64,000 bases of DNA from Turneriella sp. Lineage in GTDB: Bacteria; Spirochaetota; Leptospiria; Turneriellales; Turneriellaceae. Where the stretch lies: the NCBI GenBank assembly GCA_019186965.1, contig JABARV010000002.1:1-64000 (forward strand), in the 5' to 3' direction. Positions 35,004 to 44,174 of the stretch are shown here, piece after piece. The position numbers and the translations under genes are program-made. The notes beneath the pieces are model-generated. The model ran no database searches. It worked only from the letters and a program-made list of their open reading frames with translations, and was not told the origin of the DNA. Position 1 is the stretch's first letter. Each line of letters opens with the position of its first letter.

Positions 35004-35583
35004 AACTCTTTACAATCTCTTTCGCCCGTGCGTAAAAATCTGCCTCTTCCTCGGGAGTAAACGGCCCCCAGATGCCGCGCTTCATACGTTCGGCTAAAGC
35101 GACGTATTCGAGCGAACCCGCGACGGTAAGCGCAGTACGTGCTTTATTCTCAAAAATTTTTATTTTTGAACCGTCGGGAGTCACCATCGCACGCGGTGGA
35201 ATTTTTACTCCGCCGCGTACCATACATCCGGCGGTAATCATCGCGCCATCGCCGATTTCTGCGTCGTCTAAAATAATGGAACCGATGCCGATGAGGCAGG
35301 CGCGACCAATTGTACATCCGTGGATCATCGTGTTATGCCCCACCAGAGTATAATCGCCGATTGTGACGCCGCGCTTCGAATCGCTGTGTATGGTCGAGTT
35401 ATCCTGTATATTGACGTACTTGCCGAGAACAAACGCGTTCATGTCGGCGCGCAATACGGTTCCCGGCCAAATAGATGCATATTCGCCCATGGTAATGTCA
35501 CCATAAAGCGTTGCCTTTTCGTGGATAAATGCAGTCGGATGTATTTTTTCCTGGGTAAAATTTACTGTATATTTAGATTCCAC
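34993..35583 (-). CDS. Gamma-carbonic anhydrase-like left-handed beta-helix protein
   Basis: The 196-residue protein is built of hexapeptide turns (GDITMGEYASIWPGTVLRAD, IGDYTLVGHNTMIHG). The three metal-ligand His of gamma-class carbonic anhydrase-like proteins are present (STIHSDS, LVGHN, MIHG). It forms a trimer with Zn or Fe at subunit interfaces. Many of these proteins (YrdA/PaaY type) lack measured anhydrase activity, so substrate is open. It is convergent with the methylase fragment. Confidence 0.85.
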   Translation of the reverse strand: MESKYTVNFTQEKIHPTAFIHEKATLYGDITMGEYASIWPGTVLRADMNAFVLGKYVNIQDNSTIHSDSKRGVTIGDYTLVGHNTMIHGCTIGRACLIGIGSIILDDAEIGDGAMITAGCMVRGGVKIPPRAMVTPDGSKIKIFENKARTALTVAGSLEYVALAERMKRGIWGPFTPEEEADFYARAKEIVKSFMQ

Positions 35584-35617
35584 TTTTGTTACTTCCCGTT
35601 AATTGCTGTACACGTGT

Positions 35618-36505
35618 TTACGGCGCCGTGTTAAACTTTCGCTTATAGATGGCGTAATCTCCATCTTTTTGGCTAATGTAATAGACTTGGCTTGAACGTA
35701 CGTCAACAGCAGGAAAAAGATCGTTTCCCGGTGAATTTGTCACGGGATCGACACGGTTTGTCGTGAGCGAAATTGCATAGACGTCGTTGTTCCCAGCAAC
35801 ATTCGATACGGCAAAAAGCAATTGGCCGTGTACATCGGTTGTTGGCTGGAAAGTAAACCCTCCCGGACCAAAAAGAGGCGATATTTTTTTGGCTGCACGT
35901 TCGTAGCGAAAAAGCGAAAACGAACTACCCTTGCGGTTTGAATAAAAGAAAATTTGCCGCCCGTTCGAAGAATAGACTGGACCAAAATCGAAGCTTTGTT
36001 CGCTTGTTAGTTGGGTTTCTTTACCGGTCGATAAATCCATTTCGTAAAGGTTGTAACGGTTGTTTCTTTTAGAGTAATACGCTAAAAACCTTCCCTCGGG
36101 AGATATAGACGGAAATTCGCACCAAAAATTAGGATCCGTAACCGGCGAAACTGCGCCATCCGCCAAATGGACTTTTTTAATTGAGCCCACACCTGCTTCG
36201 TTAATAAAAAAGTAAATGCTTTGGCTATCGCGCGAAAACACCGGTTGCGATTCAAGGTTAGGCGTTTTTGTGACTGTTTGTTTTTCGTTAGTTCTAAGGT
36301 TATAGACGACAATATCGCCTTTTTGGTCGCGATAGTCGGAACTAAACGCCAAAAGCTTTCCATTTGGCGAAACAGCGAGGGTTTGTAATTTCCCGTAATC
36401 GCCAAAAATGCGCACCGGTTCGCCAACAGAAAATTGTGCCGCTGTTAAACAAACGCCAACAGAAAAAAGGGCTAAAAGAGTAATGGATGCGTTGCGCACA
36501 CGCAT
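35618..36505 (-). CDS. Exported TolB-like beta-propeller protein
   Basis: From the ATG at 36505, preceded by AAGGTGG, the 295-residue protein starts MRVRNASITLLALFSVGVCL, a signal peptide. Six PD40-type repeats follow, each near SPNGKLLAFSSDYRDQKGDI or FSRDSQSIYFFIN with alternating Ser-Pro-Asp/Asn-Gly turns. It resembles TolB propellers without the N-terminal TolB domain. It likely sits in the periplasm and binds a protein partner. Longer frames upstream of 36505 only read through the SDR gene. Confidence 0.75.
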   Translation of the reverse strand: MRVRNASITLLALFSVGVCLTAAQFSVGEPVRIFGDYGKLQTLAVSPNGKLLAFSSDYRDQKGDIVVYNLRTNEKQTVTKTPNLESQPVFSRDSQSIYFFINEAGVGSIKKVHLADGAVSPVTDPNFWCEFPSISPEGRFLAYYSKRNNRYNLYEMDLSTGKETQLTSEQSFDFGPVYSSNGRQIFFYSNRKGSSFSLFRYERAAKKISPLFGPGGFTFQPTTDVHGQLLFAVSNVAGNNDVYAISLTTNRVDPVTNSPGNDLFPAVDVRSSQVYYISQKDGDYAIYKRKFNTAP

Positions 36506-36542
36506 GCACCACCTTGAATCTCCTTTACGAGAGAGCAAGCAC

Positions 36543-37319
36543 CTAAAACAATTTTGCAAGCCCCAAAAAGCCCGGCGCAAAACGGCGAACCAAGTCGAGA
36601 AATTTTGCAGTTGGGCCAGGCAAAATAAATTCAGTTTTTTTTGCAATGGCTTTAATTGTTTCGCGGATAACACTTTCTGGAGTTTCTATCATAAACTGAG
36701 GATAGTCGTTTATATCGATATTAACGCCAAAACGCTCCGACTCCAAAATTGCCGTACGCGTAAAGAAGGGGTGTACTGTCGATACAGTTATACCTTGCTT
36801 GCTATAGTCAATCCGCATGGCATCGGAAAATCCCTTAAGGCCGTGCTTCGAGGCAGTATAAGGAGCGCCCCCTGGCATCGGTACAATACCGGCTACAGAC
36901 GAAATATTAACAATATGGCCACTACCGCGCGCAGCCATATCGGGCAAAAAGTAGTGGCAAATACGCATGGGAGATATAAGGTTAATCGCCATGAGTTTTT
37001 CCCAGCGGTCGAGCGGTATTTCTCCAAAGGGACCAACCTGTGCAATCCCTGCATTGTTTATAATCATATCGGGGCATGCGATAATTTTTTTTACATCGGC
37101 GAGAAACTTTTCTGTACCTTCTTTCGTCGAGACATCCCCCGCGATAAGGCCGAGCACTTTACCCGCGCCCGAGTAGGATTTGAACCGGTCAAGCGATTCC
37201 AGCTTGAGGTCACAGAGCACCATGTGCGCACCTAAATCAAGCAGTTGTGTAGCAAATTCGCGGCCCAACCCACCCGATGCTCCCGTAAGGAGGATTGATT
37301 TTCCTTCAAAGTATTTCAT
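36543..37319 (-). CDS. Short-chain dehydrogenase/reductase
   Basis: The 258-residue classical SDR has the NAD(P) glycine motif TGASGGLG near the start, NNAG at ~89-92, Ser in NISSVAG and the catalytic YTASK. The Asp/Leu-rich DLKLESL after beta-2 suggests NAD preference. The C-terminal region (FLDLVRRFAPGFLGLAKLF) is hydrophobic, as in lipid- or steroid-handling SDRs. Substrate cannot be told. It lies between tolB-like and xseA genes on the same strand. Confidence 0.85.
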   Translation of the reverse strand: MKYFEGKSILLTGASGGLGREFATQLLDLGAHMVLCDLKLESLDRFKSYSGAGKVLGLIAGDVSTKEGTEKFLADVKKIIACPDMIINNAGIAQVGPFGEIPLDRWEKLMAINLISPMRICHYFLPDMAARGSGHIVNISSVAGIVPMPGGAPYTASKHGLKGFSDAMRIDYSKQGITVSTVHPFFTRTAILESERFGVNIDINDYPQFMIETPESVIRETIKAIAKKTEFILPGPTAKFLDLVRRFAPGFLGLAKLF

Positions 37320-37349
37320 TCTGCACCAGTTTAAAAGGTGAACGTTACG

Positions 37350-38642
37350 TCAATTATGTTTGACTGACAAAATCGCGGCGTCAACACTCCCTTTTGCTAA
37401 ACGTATGCGGAGTTTGTCGCCAAGGATAACGGCGTGGCTATCGGTTATAATTTTATCTTCTTTGTACACGACGGAATACCCCCGCGCTAACGTCGCCAAG
37501 GGCGAGTAGGCATCAAAGCGTGCGGCGGTCTTTTGGAATTCGCTTTGCGAGTAAGTAAGCCTTTGTTTTAATACCATACCCAAAGGCTTTAGCTGTGCGT
37601 ATGCATTTGAAAACGCGTTTATACTATGCCGAAAGTGGAAATGCAGCCTTGATTCGAGTTCATCCAAAAACCGCGCTTGGTCTTTAACGAGCAAATACGG
37701 TTTTTCCCAAAATTCTTTTTCCGAAGTGCGCAAAAACCTTTCTTGCGCCGTACGCAAAAGCCCTTCGGTAGTACCAGAGGCACGTTTAACATATCCATCC
37801 ACCTTGCTACGCAAATCGTCTACAATTGGAAAAACCGCACGTGCACCGTCTGTAGGGGTTGCCGCTGCGTAGTCGGCGACATCGTCTGCAATCGGATGGT
37901 CTATTTGGTGGCCAACCGCTGAAACAACGGGAATGGGGCATGCGCTAATTGCACGGCAAACCCCTTCGTCGCTAAAGGGCATTAAATCTTCGGGAGAGCC
38001 GCCGCCCCGCCCTACAATAATAACGTCGCATTCCCATTTGCTTTGTTGGATTTCTTCGAGCGCGGCGATAATAGATACCGGAGCATTTTCGCCTTGTACA
38101 AGCGCGGGGGCTAAAAGGATTTCTGCATTGGGATACCTTTCTTGCGCTTGGCGTAGCATGTCGCGAAACGCGGCGGTGCCAGCGCCTGTAACAATACCCA
38201 CACGCTTGGGCAAAAGCGGCAGTGGGCGTCTTTTATCTGCCGTTTTAATAAGCCCTTCTTTAAGAAGCCTTTCACGGATTTGTTGCAGTTTCGCAAGGAT
38301 GTCCCCTGCGCCCACCTTTTGCACACGGCGTACTGTGAGGTTGTACGTCGAGCGTGGGGTGTAAATTCCTACCGAACCGCCAAGCTCCACTTCAATGCCT
38401 ACTTTAAGTTCAAAGTCGATAGGCTTTTGCGCGAATTTGAAATAATTACAATTGATTGTAGGGCGCAGTTTGCCGTCGGTCGTGCCGGTATCCGAAAGGG
38501 TGATGTATATATGCCCCGACGAAGGCTGCCTCGTAAATTGGGTAATTTCGCCTTTAACCCAAACGTCTTGGAGTTCGGGTGTCGCTTTAATTTTCTTATC
38601 TAAAAGGTCACAAACTTCGGCAACGGTAAATTTTTGCGGCAC
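37350..38642 (-). CDS. xseA: Exodeoxyribonuclease VII large subunit
   Basis: The 430-residue protein has the N-terminal OB-fold (VWVKGEITQFTRQPSSGHIY), then the nuclease core with VGIVTGAGTAAFRDML, DVIIVGRGGGSPEDLMPFSDE and GHQIDHPIADDVADYAAATP, a coiled-coil middle, and a C-terminal ARGYSVV. With XseB it degrades single-stranded DNA from both ends. xseB is not seen nearby. It ends 30 bases before the SDR gene. Confidence 0.92.
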   Translation of the reverse strand: MPQKFTVAEVCDLLDKKIKATPELQDVWVKGEITQFTRQPSSGHIYITLSDTGTTDGKLRPTINCNYFKFAQKPIDFELKVGIEVELGGSVGIYTPRSTYNLTVRRVQKVGAGDILAKLQQIRERLLKEGLIKTADKRRPLPLLPKRVGIVTGAGTAAFRDMLRQAQERYPNAEILLAPALVQGENAPVSIIAALEEIQQSKWECDVIIVGRGGGSPEDLMPFSDEGVCRAISACPIPVVSAVGHQIDHPIADDVADYAAATPTDGARAVFPIVDDLRSKVDGYVKRASGTTEGLLRTAQERFLRTSEKEFWEKPYLLVKDQARFLDELESRLHFHFRHSINAFSNAYAQLKPLGMVLKQRLTYSQSEFQKTAARFDAYSPLATLARGYSVVYKEDKIITDSHAVILGDKLRIRLAKGSVDAAILSVKHN

Positions 38643-38648
38643 AGTAAA

Positions 38649-39284
38649 TTATTGTTGTACGCAATAAACACCAAGAGCCGCACTACAAACATTCCCACCA
38701 TACGCAAAAGCAGAATTACCCGTAACGCTAATTTGTCCGTAGTCACCACTTGAACCAGTTTCACTTGTCGTCCAGCCGCTACAGGTACTACTGCTTACAG
38801 TCCATGCCGTCGGCATAAGCCCCGTCCATGCGGAAGCTATTGTTCCTGAAGGAGCTATTGCAGCCGCTAAATTACCGAAAACTCGACTTGCATCAGTGGT
38901 GCCAATAGCTGTTCCGTCTGGCCTTTTATATGCCCTGTTTGCCTGCAACACCCAATTTTTGGCGGTAGAACAGCTTCCGTTCTCGCACGCCCTGCGTACA
39001 GAACCATCGACCAAAAGCGCTCTATAGACGCCTTTACCGTAAGCGTTGCCTTCTGCTTGGCATATTGCATCTGCTCCTGCAACACCGCCTAAATTGCCAT
39101 TGTAGCCCAAGTTTCCATTTGTCGCTACAAAAATTATACATTCGCTGCAAGGGGTAAAGCCGCCCCCTGGATTTTCCAGCGTATCTAAAATGCCATTGTT
39201 TCGGCATTTAGTAGCGGATATACCAAAACAAATTACTGTAAACAACATAAGCCCCCTAAAAGAGCACTTTAGCTTGTGCAACAT
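38649..39284 (-). CDS. DUF1554 lipoprotein (Leptospira-type)
   Basis: The 211-residue protein has a hydrophobic signal followed by SATKC (Cys at ~27), a loose lipobox as in spirochaetes. The DUF1554 domain follows (~residues 48-211): FVATNGNLGYNGNLGGVAGA, ADAICQAEGNAY, YRALLVDG and WTTSETGSSGDYGQISV, ending with the typical VYCVQQ. The fold is C-type-lectin-like (Cys pairs) and the family is characteristic of Leptospirales surface lipoproteins. Function unknown, probably surface-exposed. Confidence 0.85.
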   Translation of the reverse strand: MLHKLKCSFRGLMLFTVICFGISATKCRNNGILDTLENPGGGFTPCSECIIFVATNGNLGYNGNLGGVAGADAICQAEGNAYGKGVYRALLVDGSVRRACENGSCSTAKNWVLQANRAYKRPDGTAIGTTDASRVFGNLAAAIAPSGTIASAWTGLMPTAWTVSSSTCSGWTTSETGSSGDYGQISVTGNSAFAYGGNVCSAALGVYCVQQ

Positions 39285-39384
39285 ATTTTCTCCTCGATAG
39301 CCATGCTACGTGTACCTACTAACACAGTATATATACAATCAAGCTAAATTGCAAATGGAAGCAGCGTGATTTTCGGTTTGCAAT

Positions 39385-39406
39385 GCATCTCTTAGTTAAG
39401 AGATGC
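39385..39406 (+). promoter_or_regulatory. Perfect palindrome just upstream of murE start
   Basis: GCATCTCTTA then GT then TAAGAGATGC: 10-base perfect arms, ending eight bases before the first GTG of murE. A second pair, ATTGCAAA (39348-39355) and TTTGCAAT (39377-39384), sits just outside. No T-run follows, so it is either an operator in the divergent murE/DUF1554 promoter region or a hairpin hiding the ribosome-binding site. Confidence 0.5.
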
Positions 39407-39413
39407 TAAACGA

Positions 39414-40958
39414 GTGGTGAAAGCCGTTACACATGACTTTACACGCCCTATTTGGGAATACCTTGGCTGGAATACCGAGGCCACCCTTGACCGTGTCGAA
39501 ATTAAAGAAGTAACGCAAGATAGCCGCAAAGTAAGGCAAGGCTCTGCTTTTTTTGCGTACGACGGGCTCCACGCGAAGGGAAAAGACTTTATTTGGGATG
39601 CCTGTAAAAAACTTGCAACGGCCATTTTTGTCGATTCTATCTATAAAGCAGAAATCTTAAACGATCCGCGGTTTAACCGCAAAATGCCAATTTTTTTTGC
39701 ACACGATTTTTTGCGCTCCGCAGGACGTACAGTTGCCCTTCTTTTAGGCGAGCCAACCCGCTATATGGCAACAATCGCCGTTACGGGAACCAACGGGAAA
39801 ACAACAGTTTCACACTCGCTATACCAAGCGCTCAACCACCTCAAAAAGCCAGCAATGTACTTGGGTACTCTGGGTATGGAAGTCGAGCGTAAACAAATGC
39901 ATACCGGCATGACAACCCCCGACACAGTCTCTCTCCAAGGCATGTTGCACCAAGGGCAAAAACACAAAGCTATTTATGCTTGCATTGAAGCCAGTTCGCA
40001 TGGTTTAGAACAAGGCCGTTTAGAGGGCGTCCATTTCCAAGTGGGTATCTTCACAAACTTAACGCAAGACCATTTAGATTACCACGGTAATATGGAAACA
40101 TACTACCGTGCAAAACGCCGCCTTTTTGAATACATGCTCCTCGCTGCACAAAAAAATCCCGGAACTATAAAAGGCGCAATCATCTGCATCGACGACGATT
40201 ACGGCAAGCGGCTTTATGCATGGCTAAAGAGTAAAAACCCCAGTTTTGTCGTTATCAGCCTTAGCCTTAAAGATAAATCTGCAGATGCACTTATTGCGAA
40301 CGTACAACCTAATTTTGGAGGGTATGGGTGTACAATTTTTTTCGCGCAAAAAAGTTATTTTATCCATTCAAAGCTTTTGGGACGCTTCAACCTCATGAAT
40401 ATAGGGTGCACATTTCTTTCTCTGCTTTGCTTGGGATTTACAACGCAAGAAGCAATACACGCTGTAGAACAAGTAGAACCCGTTCCCGGACGCTTTGAAG
40501 TATTGCGCGGCAAAGAAGACCGCACAGTAGTCATAGACTACGCGCATTCCCCCGACGCTCTCGCCAAAGTTTTAGAAAGCGCACAAGAGCTAACCCCTGC
40601 GCGTGTGGTGGTGCTTTTTGGCTGCGGTGGCGACCGCGACAAAGAAAAAAGACCGCTCATGGCAGAGGCGGCAAGCATCCACTCCGACTTATGTATTTTA
40701 ACCAATGACAATCCACGCAGCGAAGACCCCAAAGATATTATTGAAGACATCCGTAAAGGAATGCAATCTGCCCGCTACTTGGTTATTATGGATAGAGAAA
40801 AAGCGATACGCGCTGGATTACAAATTTTAGGCCCACGGCAAGTTTTCATTATCGCAGGTAAAGGACACGAAGATTACCAAATTATCGGAAACAAAACACA
40901 CCACTTCTCCGACCGCGAAGTTGCAACACGGCTTATGGCAACTCTCAAGCTAAAATAA
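39414..40958 (+). CDS. murE: UDP-MurNAc-tripeptide synthetase (meso-DAP-adding)
   Basis: The 514-residue Mur ligase has the ATP loop GTNGKTTVSHSLYQAL, the carbamylated-Lys region, QDHLDYHGNMETYY and the C-terminal signature NDNPRSEDP. The Asp-Asn-Pro-Arg motif is the one that recognises meso-diaminopimelate, so the peptidoglycan is DAP-type. It adds the third residue to UDP-MurNAc-L-Ala-D-Glu in the cytoplasm. Two consecutive GTG codons (39414, 39417) are possible starts; no strong Shine-Dalgarno is seen. It ends one base before the convergent nuoD. Confidence 0.93.
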   Translation: MVKAVTHDFTRPIWEYLGWNTEATLDRVEIKEVTQDSRKVRQGSAFFAYDGLHAKGKDFIWDACKKLATAIFVDSIYKAEILNDPRFNRKMPIFFAHDFLRSAGRTVALLLGEPTRYMATIAVTGTNGKTTVSHSLYQALNHLKKPAMYLGTLGMEVERKQMHTGMTTPDTVSLQGMLHQGQKHKAIYACIEASSHGLEQGRLEGVHFQVGIFTNLTQDHLDYHGNMETYYRAKRRLFEYMLLAAQKNPGTIKGAIICIDDDYGKRLYAWLKSKNPSFVVISLSLKDKSADALIANVQPNFGGYGCTIFFAQKSYFIHSKLLGRFNLMNIGCTFLSLLCLGFTTQEAIHAVEQVEPVPGRFEVLRGKEDRTVVIDYAHSPDALAKVLESAQELTPARVVVLFGCGGDRDKEKRPLMAEAASIHSDLCILTNDNPRSEDPKDIIEDIRKGMQSARYLVIMDREKAIRAGLQILGPRQVFIIAGKGHEDYQIIGNKTHHFSDREVATRLMATLKLK

Positions 40959-42233
40959 TTAGCAGTCCAATTCGCCCGCGATAACATTGAGCGAGCTTAA
41001 GTTTGCAACGGCGTCTGCAAGAAGTCCGCCGGTTATAAGTTCGGGAAATGCTTGGTAGTACCAAAAACAGGGACGCCGTACGTGTACACGGTATGGGCTT
41101 CTCTCTCCACGCGAAACGATAGAAAATCCAAGTTCGCCATTTGCCGCTTCTGTCGAGAAGTAGTGCTCTCCTATTGGAACGCGAATACCATGTTGGATAA
41201 TTTTAAAGTGGTAAATAAGGTCTTCCATCGACGAATATACTTTTTGCTTAGAAGGTAGGTATGCGTGCGGAATATCTGCGTGGTACGCGCCTTCGGGAAT
41301 GTTGTCCGCGAGCTGTTCGATAATACGTAGCGACTGCCGCATTTCTTCTAAACGCACGAGGTAGCGATCGTACACGCCGCCGTCTTCGCCAACGGGGACA
41401 TCGAACTCAACTTGGTCGTAGTACATATATGGGTTCGAAACGCGCACATCGAAATCAACGCCCGCCGCACGTAGGTTGGGGCCTGTAAAACCATACGCTA
41501 ATGCACGTTCAGCAGAAATTTTTCCTACGCCTTTGGTACGGTCGTAAAAAATACGCGACTTCGTAAGTAGAGCGTCTGTTTCTTTAAGGACCTTCGGAAA
41601 TTGTTTGAGGAACGTTTTGACATCTGCCTTGAAATCGGGATAGATATCGTGCTCTAACCCACCAATACGGCAAAAAGTATTGTTGATACGCGCTCCGGTG
41701 AGTTTTTCGAGAATTTGGTAAACGTTTTCGCGTTGGTGGAACATATAAAGGAACGATGCAAATGCTCCTAAATCGACGCCTAAAATACCCAAACAAATAA
41801 TATGGTCGATAATGCGTGAAAGTTCGGCGATAATCATGCGCACGACAAGAGCCTTGGGCGGCGCGGTAATTCCCATAAGGCTTTCGACGGCTAAAATCCA
41901 ACCGATGTTGTTCATCGGCGTTGAAACGTAGTTCATGCGGTCGGTACACACAAGGAATTGGTTGTACCCGTAGTGCTCTCCCAGCTTTTCAAAACAGCGA
42001 TGGACATAGCCAATAGTGATGTCTACCGATTCAATAGTTTCCCCATCGAGGATTAAGTGGTTTTCGAGAATACCGTGCGTGGAAGGGTGTGATGGCCCAA
42101 GGTTAATCCGCATGCGCCCATCGGCAAGCTTTACAGCGCGTACTCCAGGCTGTTCTACTGGCTTCCAGTTTACTTTATCTTTATCGGGAACATAGATAAA
42201 ATTACGGTTATTGGCGTCTACAGAACCCTTCAT
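40959..42233 (-). CDS. nuoD: NADH-quinone oxidoreductase subunit D
   Basis: The 424-residue 49-kDa-type subunit has [40 protein letters not shown] and [11 protein letters not shown], the quinone-site segments, and ends IAGELDC as usual. It belongs to the peripheral arm of complex I. No other nuo gene lies next to it, which is odd because nuoD normally sits between nuoC and nuoE. An N-terminal extension of ~30 residues precedes the conserved part. The complex may be encoded elsewhere. Confidence 0.92.
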   Translation of the reverse strand: MKGSVDANNRNFIYVPDKDKVNWKPVEQPGVRAVKLADGRMRINLGPSHPSTHGILENHLILDGETIESVDITIGYVHRCFEKLGEHYGYNQFLVCTDRMNYVSTPMNNIGWILAVESLMGITAPPKALVVRMIIAELSRIIDHIICLGILGVDLGAFASFLYMFHQRENVYQILEKLTGARINNTFCRIGGLEHDIYPDFKADVKTFLKQFPKVLKETDALLTKSRIFYDRTKGVGKISAERALAYGFTGPNLRAAGVDFDVRVSNPYMYYDQVEFDVPVGEDGGVYDRYLVRLEEMRQSLRIIEQLADNIPEGAYHADIPHAYLPSKQKVYSSMEDLIYHFKIIQHGIRVPIGEHYFSTEAANGELGFSIVSRGERSPYRVHVRRPCFWYYQAFPELITGGLLADAVANLSSLNVIAGELDC

Positions 42234-42290
42234 GGTATAGAATACGTATGGGAGATTCGACTACGGTGTAAACCGATTTAGTATGGTTAG

Positions 42291-42502
42291 GAGCCTGTGC
42301 GCCAACTCGCGCAGCATTTATGGAGAGGCAATTTTTTTGTAAATTTTTGTACGCGGTTTACTTAAAAATATGAAATTTTGCACAAATTCGGGCGTCTTCG
42401 CCCCGTGCAGAGCAAATCGATAGCGATTTGCGAAGGAATTTGTGCAAAATAGCGTACAAAAATTTACAAAAAAATTGTTCCAGCGAGTTGGCGCACAGGC
42501 TC
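42291..42502. repeat. Miniature inverted-repeat element, copy B (complete, 212 bp, TTAG duplication)
   Basis: The ends GAGCCTGTGCGCCAACTCGC (42291-42310) and its exact reverse complement (42483-42502) enclose a long imperfect palindrome; arms also pair at TTTTGTAAATTTTTGTACGC/GCGTACAAAAATTTACAAAA and at TTTTGCACAAATTC/GGAATTTGTGCAAAA. TTAG lies immediately outside both ends (42287-42290 and 42503-42506), a target-site duplication. It has no reading frame. It fills nearly all of the 269-base gap between nuoD and the phosphatase gene. Confidence 0.9.
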
Positions 42503-43615
42503 TTAGGCCGAAAGGCGCTGAGGCAATCTTTTTGCTTTTTTAAAGCGCTCCAAAGTTTCATAAATTTGCGCCAGTAAGCGTTCGCTTTCTGAAAGATAGT
42601 CCCCACGCAAACGGCAGCGTTCGCCAAAATCCGCAGCTTTAAGAAGCATCGCTTTCTTTGGATTTGTTGTTGTATCAAAAAGCTTTTTGAGGGCGTATGC
42701 AGTCATCAATAGATTTTTACTTTTTTGAGGCCTCTCTTCTGTACACTCTTCAAAGATTTGTGCAGCCTTAAAATACTTTCCTGCTCTGAGGTACAAACTA
42801 GCCAAAATCTCTTTACCCCTAAATCCAGTACTCTCGCGGTTTTCTTCCAATGCTTTTATTGCTTCAGGTAGCTTGCCTTGGCGGCTTAAGTTTTTAATTT
42901 TTCCCAGTTTTTCCTTGTCGGATTTAAGTACTGCTGGCCTATAACCATTGTAAAAAATTTTGAGTAGTGAAAAATCATCTGTGATTTTGGCTATATGCTG
43001 CAGAGTATTTAGTATTTTAGGAATCTCTGCGTCATTTTTACTTACAATTTCTAAAAATAAATTTTCATCGAAATTCATTACTTCTTTACCACTTTCGTCT
43101 TTGAGGAGTAAATCATCTTTACCGTCAGAACCTACCAGCAAAACGTCTCCTTTTTCCAACAAAAAGGTAACTAAGCGGAAAGGTGTTCTTAGCGGATTAC
43201 CAATTTTAGGAAGTACTTTTTCACTGCCAATAAACTCTGCCTTACCTCCTCGGTACAAAACCATAAACGGGTGTTCTGCAGAATAAAAATATAAAAAACC
43301 GTGTTTTTCATCGATAAGGCCAATAATTGTCGAAATGAGCATGGAACCATCAAAAACAACAAAAACGTCTTGTAGGTCGAGAAAACATTCTTTTAGCCAT
43401 TGTTCTGGATATTTGTCTTGCGCACGTAGAGATTTATGCGTACGGTTTAAAATCGAACGGAAAACCGTACCAAAAACCAAAACTCCTCCAGCGCCTTGCA
43501 TTGACTTTCCCATAGCGTCGGCGTTTGCAAAAACTAAGTACGACTTGCCTTTCAAGGTAATTTTATCAATAACGCAAATATCGCCCCCTAATTCTGCCTC
43601 CCACTGCCTAAACAC
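42503..43615 (-). CDS. SpoIIE-type PP2C phosphatase with C-terminal helical repeats, N-terminus eroded
   Basis: From a GTG at 43615 the 370-residue frame reads WEAELGGDICVIDKI, ANADAMGKSMQGAGG (metal-binding Asp-Ala-Met-Gly-Lys), VGSDGKDD and ITDDFSLL, a SpoIIE-like Ser/Thr phosphatase, then ~120 residues of TPR-like helices. The same frame is open upstream to about 43708 and encodes family-like sequence (TPLVGDYAEKDNCFATEFYI then KQKKNFVFRQW) but has no good start codon. The sensor part normally ahead of it is missing. Its stop codon lies within the TTAG duplication of the MITE. Probably a damaged or unusual gene. Confidence 0.7.
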   Translation of the reverse strand: MFRQWEAELGGDICVIDKITLKGKSYLVFANADAMGKSMQGAGGVLVFGTVFRSILNRTHKSLRAQDKYPEQWLKECFLDLQDVFVVFDGSMLISTIIGLIDEKHGFLYFYSAEHPFMVLYRGGKAEFIGSEKVLPKIGNPLRTPFRLVTFLLEKGDVLLVGSDGKDDLLLKDESGKEVMNFDENLFLEIVSKNDAEIPKILNTLQHIAKITDDFSLLKIFYNGYRPAVLKSDKEKLGKIKNLSRQGKLPEAIKALEENRESTGFRGKEILASLYLRAGKYFKAAQIFEECTEERPQKSKNLLMTAYALKKLFDTTTNPKKAMLLKAADFGERCRLRGDYLSESERLLAQIYETLERFKKAKRLPQRLSA

Positions 43616-43769
43616 AAAATTCTTTTTTTGTTTTATATAAAATTCTGTTGCGAAACAATTATCTTTTTCAGCGTAATCGCCAACTAAAGGCGTAATGAAA
43701 AAGGCTTGTCAACCTGTTTAGTACGCCTAAATTGCCGCAAACATAAGGGAAAGTTAAAGAAAGGAAACC

Positions 43770-44036
43770 ATGCTCGCAACCGAAGAAAAGAAGACAATCA
43801 TCGCTTCGCACCAAAAAAGTTCAAAAGATACTGGTAGTGTCGAAGTACAGGTTGCATTACTGACCGAGAAGATTAACCGTCTTACAGGTCATTTTCAAGC
43901 TCACGCCAAAGACCACCACTCTCGCGTCGGTCTTCTGAAGATGGTCGGCAAACGCCGTCGTCTGCTCGATTACTTGCGCCGCAATAGCGTAGACCGCTAC
44001 AAGGCTCTCATCGGCAAACTCAATCTCCGTAAATAA
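43770..44036 (+). CDS. rpsO: 30S ribosomal protein S15
   Basis: The 88-residue protein is full length for uS15: [40 protein letters not shown] and [20 protein letters not shown]. It binds 16S rRNA helix 22 and helps assemble the small subunit. GGAAACC precedes the ATG. It is followed by pnp in the classic rpsO-pnp order. Confidence 0.97.
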   Translation: MLATEEKKTIIASHQKSSKDTGSVEVQVALLTEKINRLTGHFQAHAKDHHSRVGLLKMVGKRRRLLDYLRRNSVDRYKALIGKLNLRK

Positions 44037-44040
44037 CTAT

Positions 44041-44091
44041 CCCGAAAAGCGAAATCGCTTTAGATTGCTACGCTGTAAAGCAACGCTCGGG
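44041..44091 (+). other. rpsO-pnp intergenic RNA hairpin
   Basis: CCCGA (44041-44045) pairs with TCGGG (44087-44091), enclosing smaller stems such as AAAGCGAAATCGCTTT. In many bacteria the rpsO-pnp gap holds an attenuator or an RNase III site for autoregulation of PNPase. No long T-run follows directly, so processing seems more likely than full termination. Position and structure are seen; the role is inferred. Confidence 0.5.
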
Positions 44092-44174
44092 GTGTTCTAT
44101 CTTAAAGAACATTTTGAGCGTTAAACGGTTTATAGCGTAAGTAGTTTGAGATTATGTAAATCAAAAGGATACTT

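Noticed and set aside
36408..37235. 275-residue plus-strand frame over the SDR gene
   Set aside because: Antisense to a complete SDR with its active-site motifs; no signal for a protein of its own.
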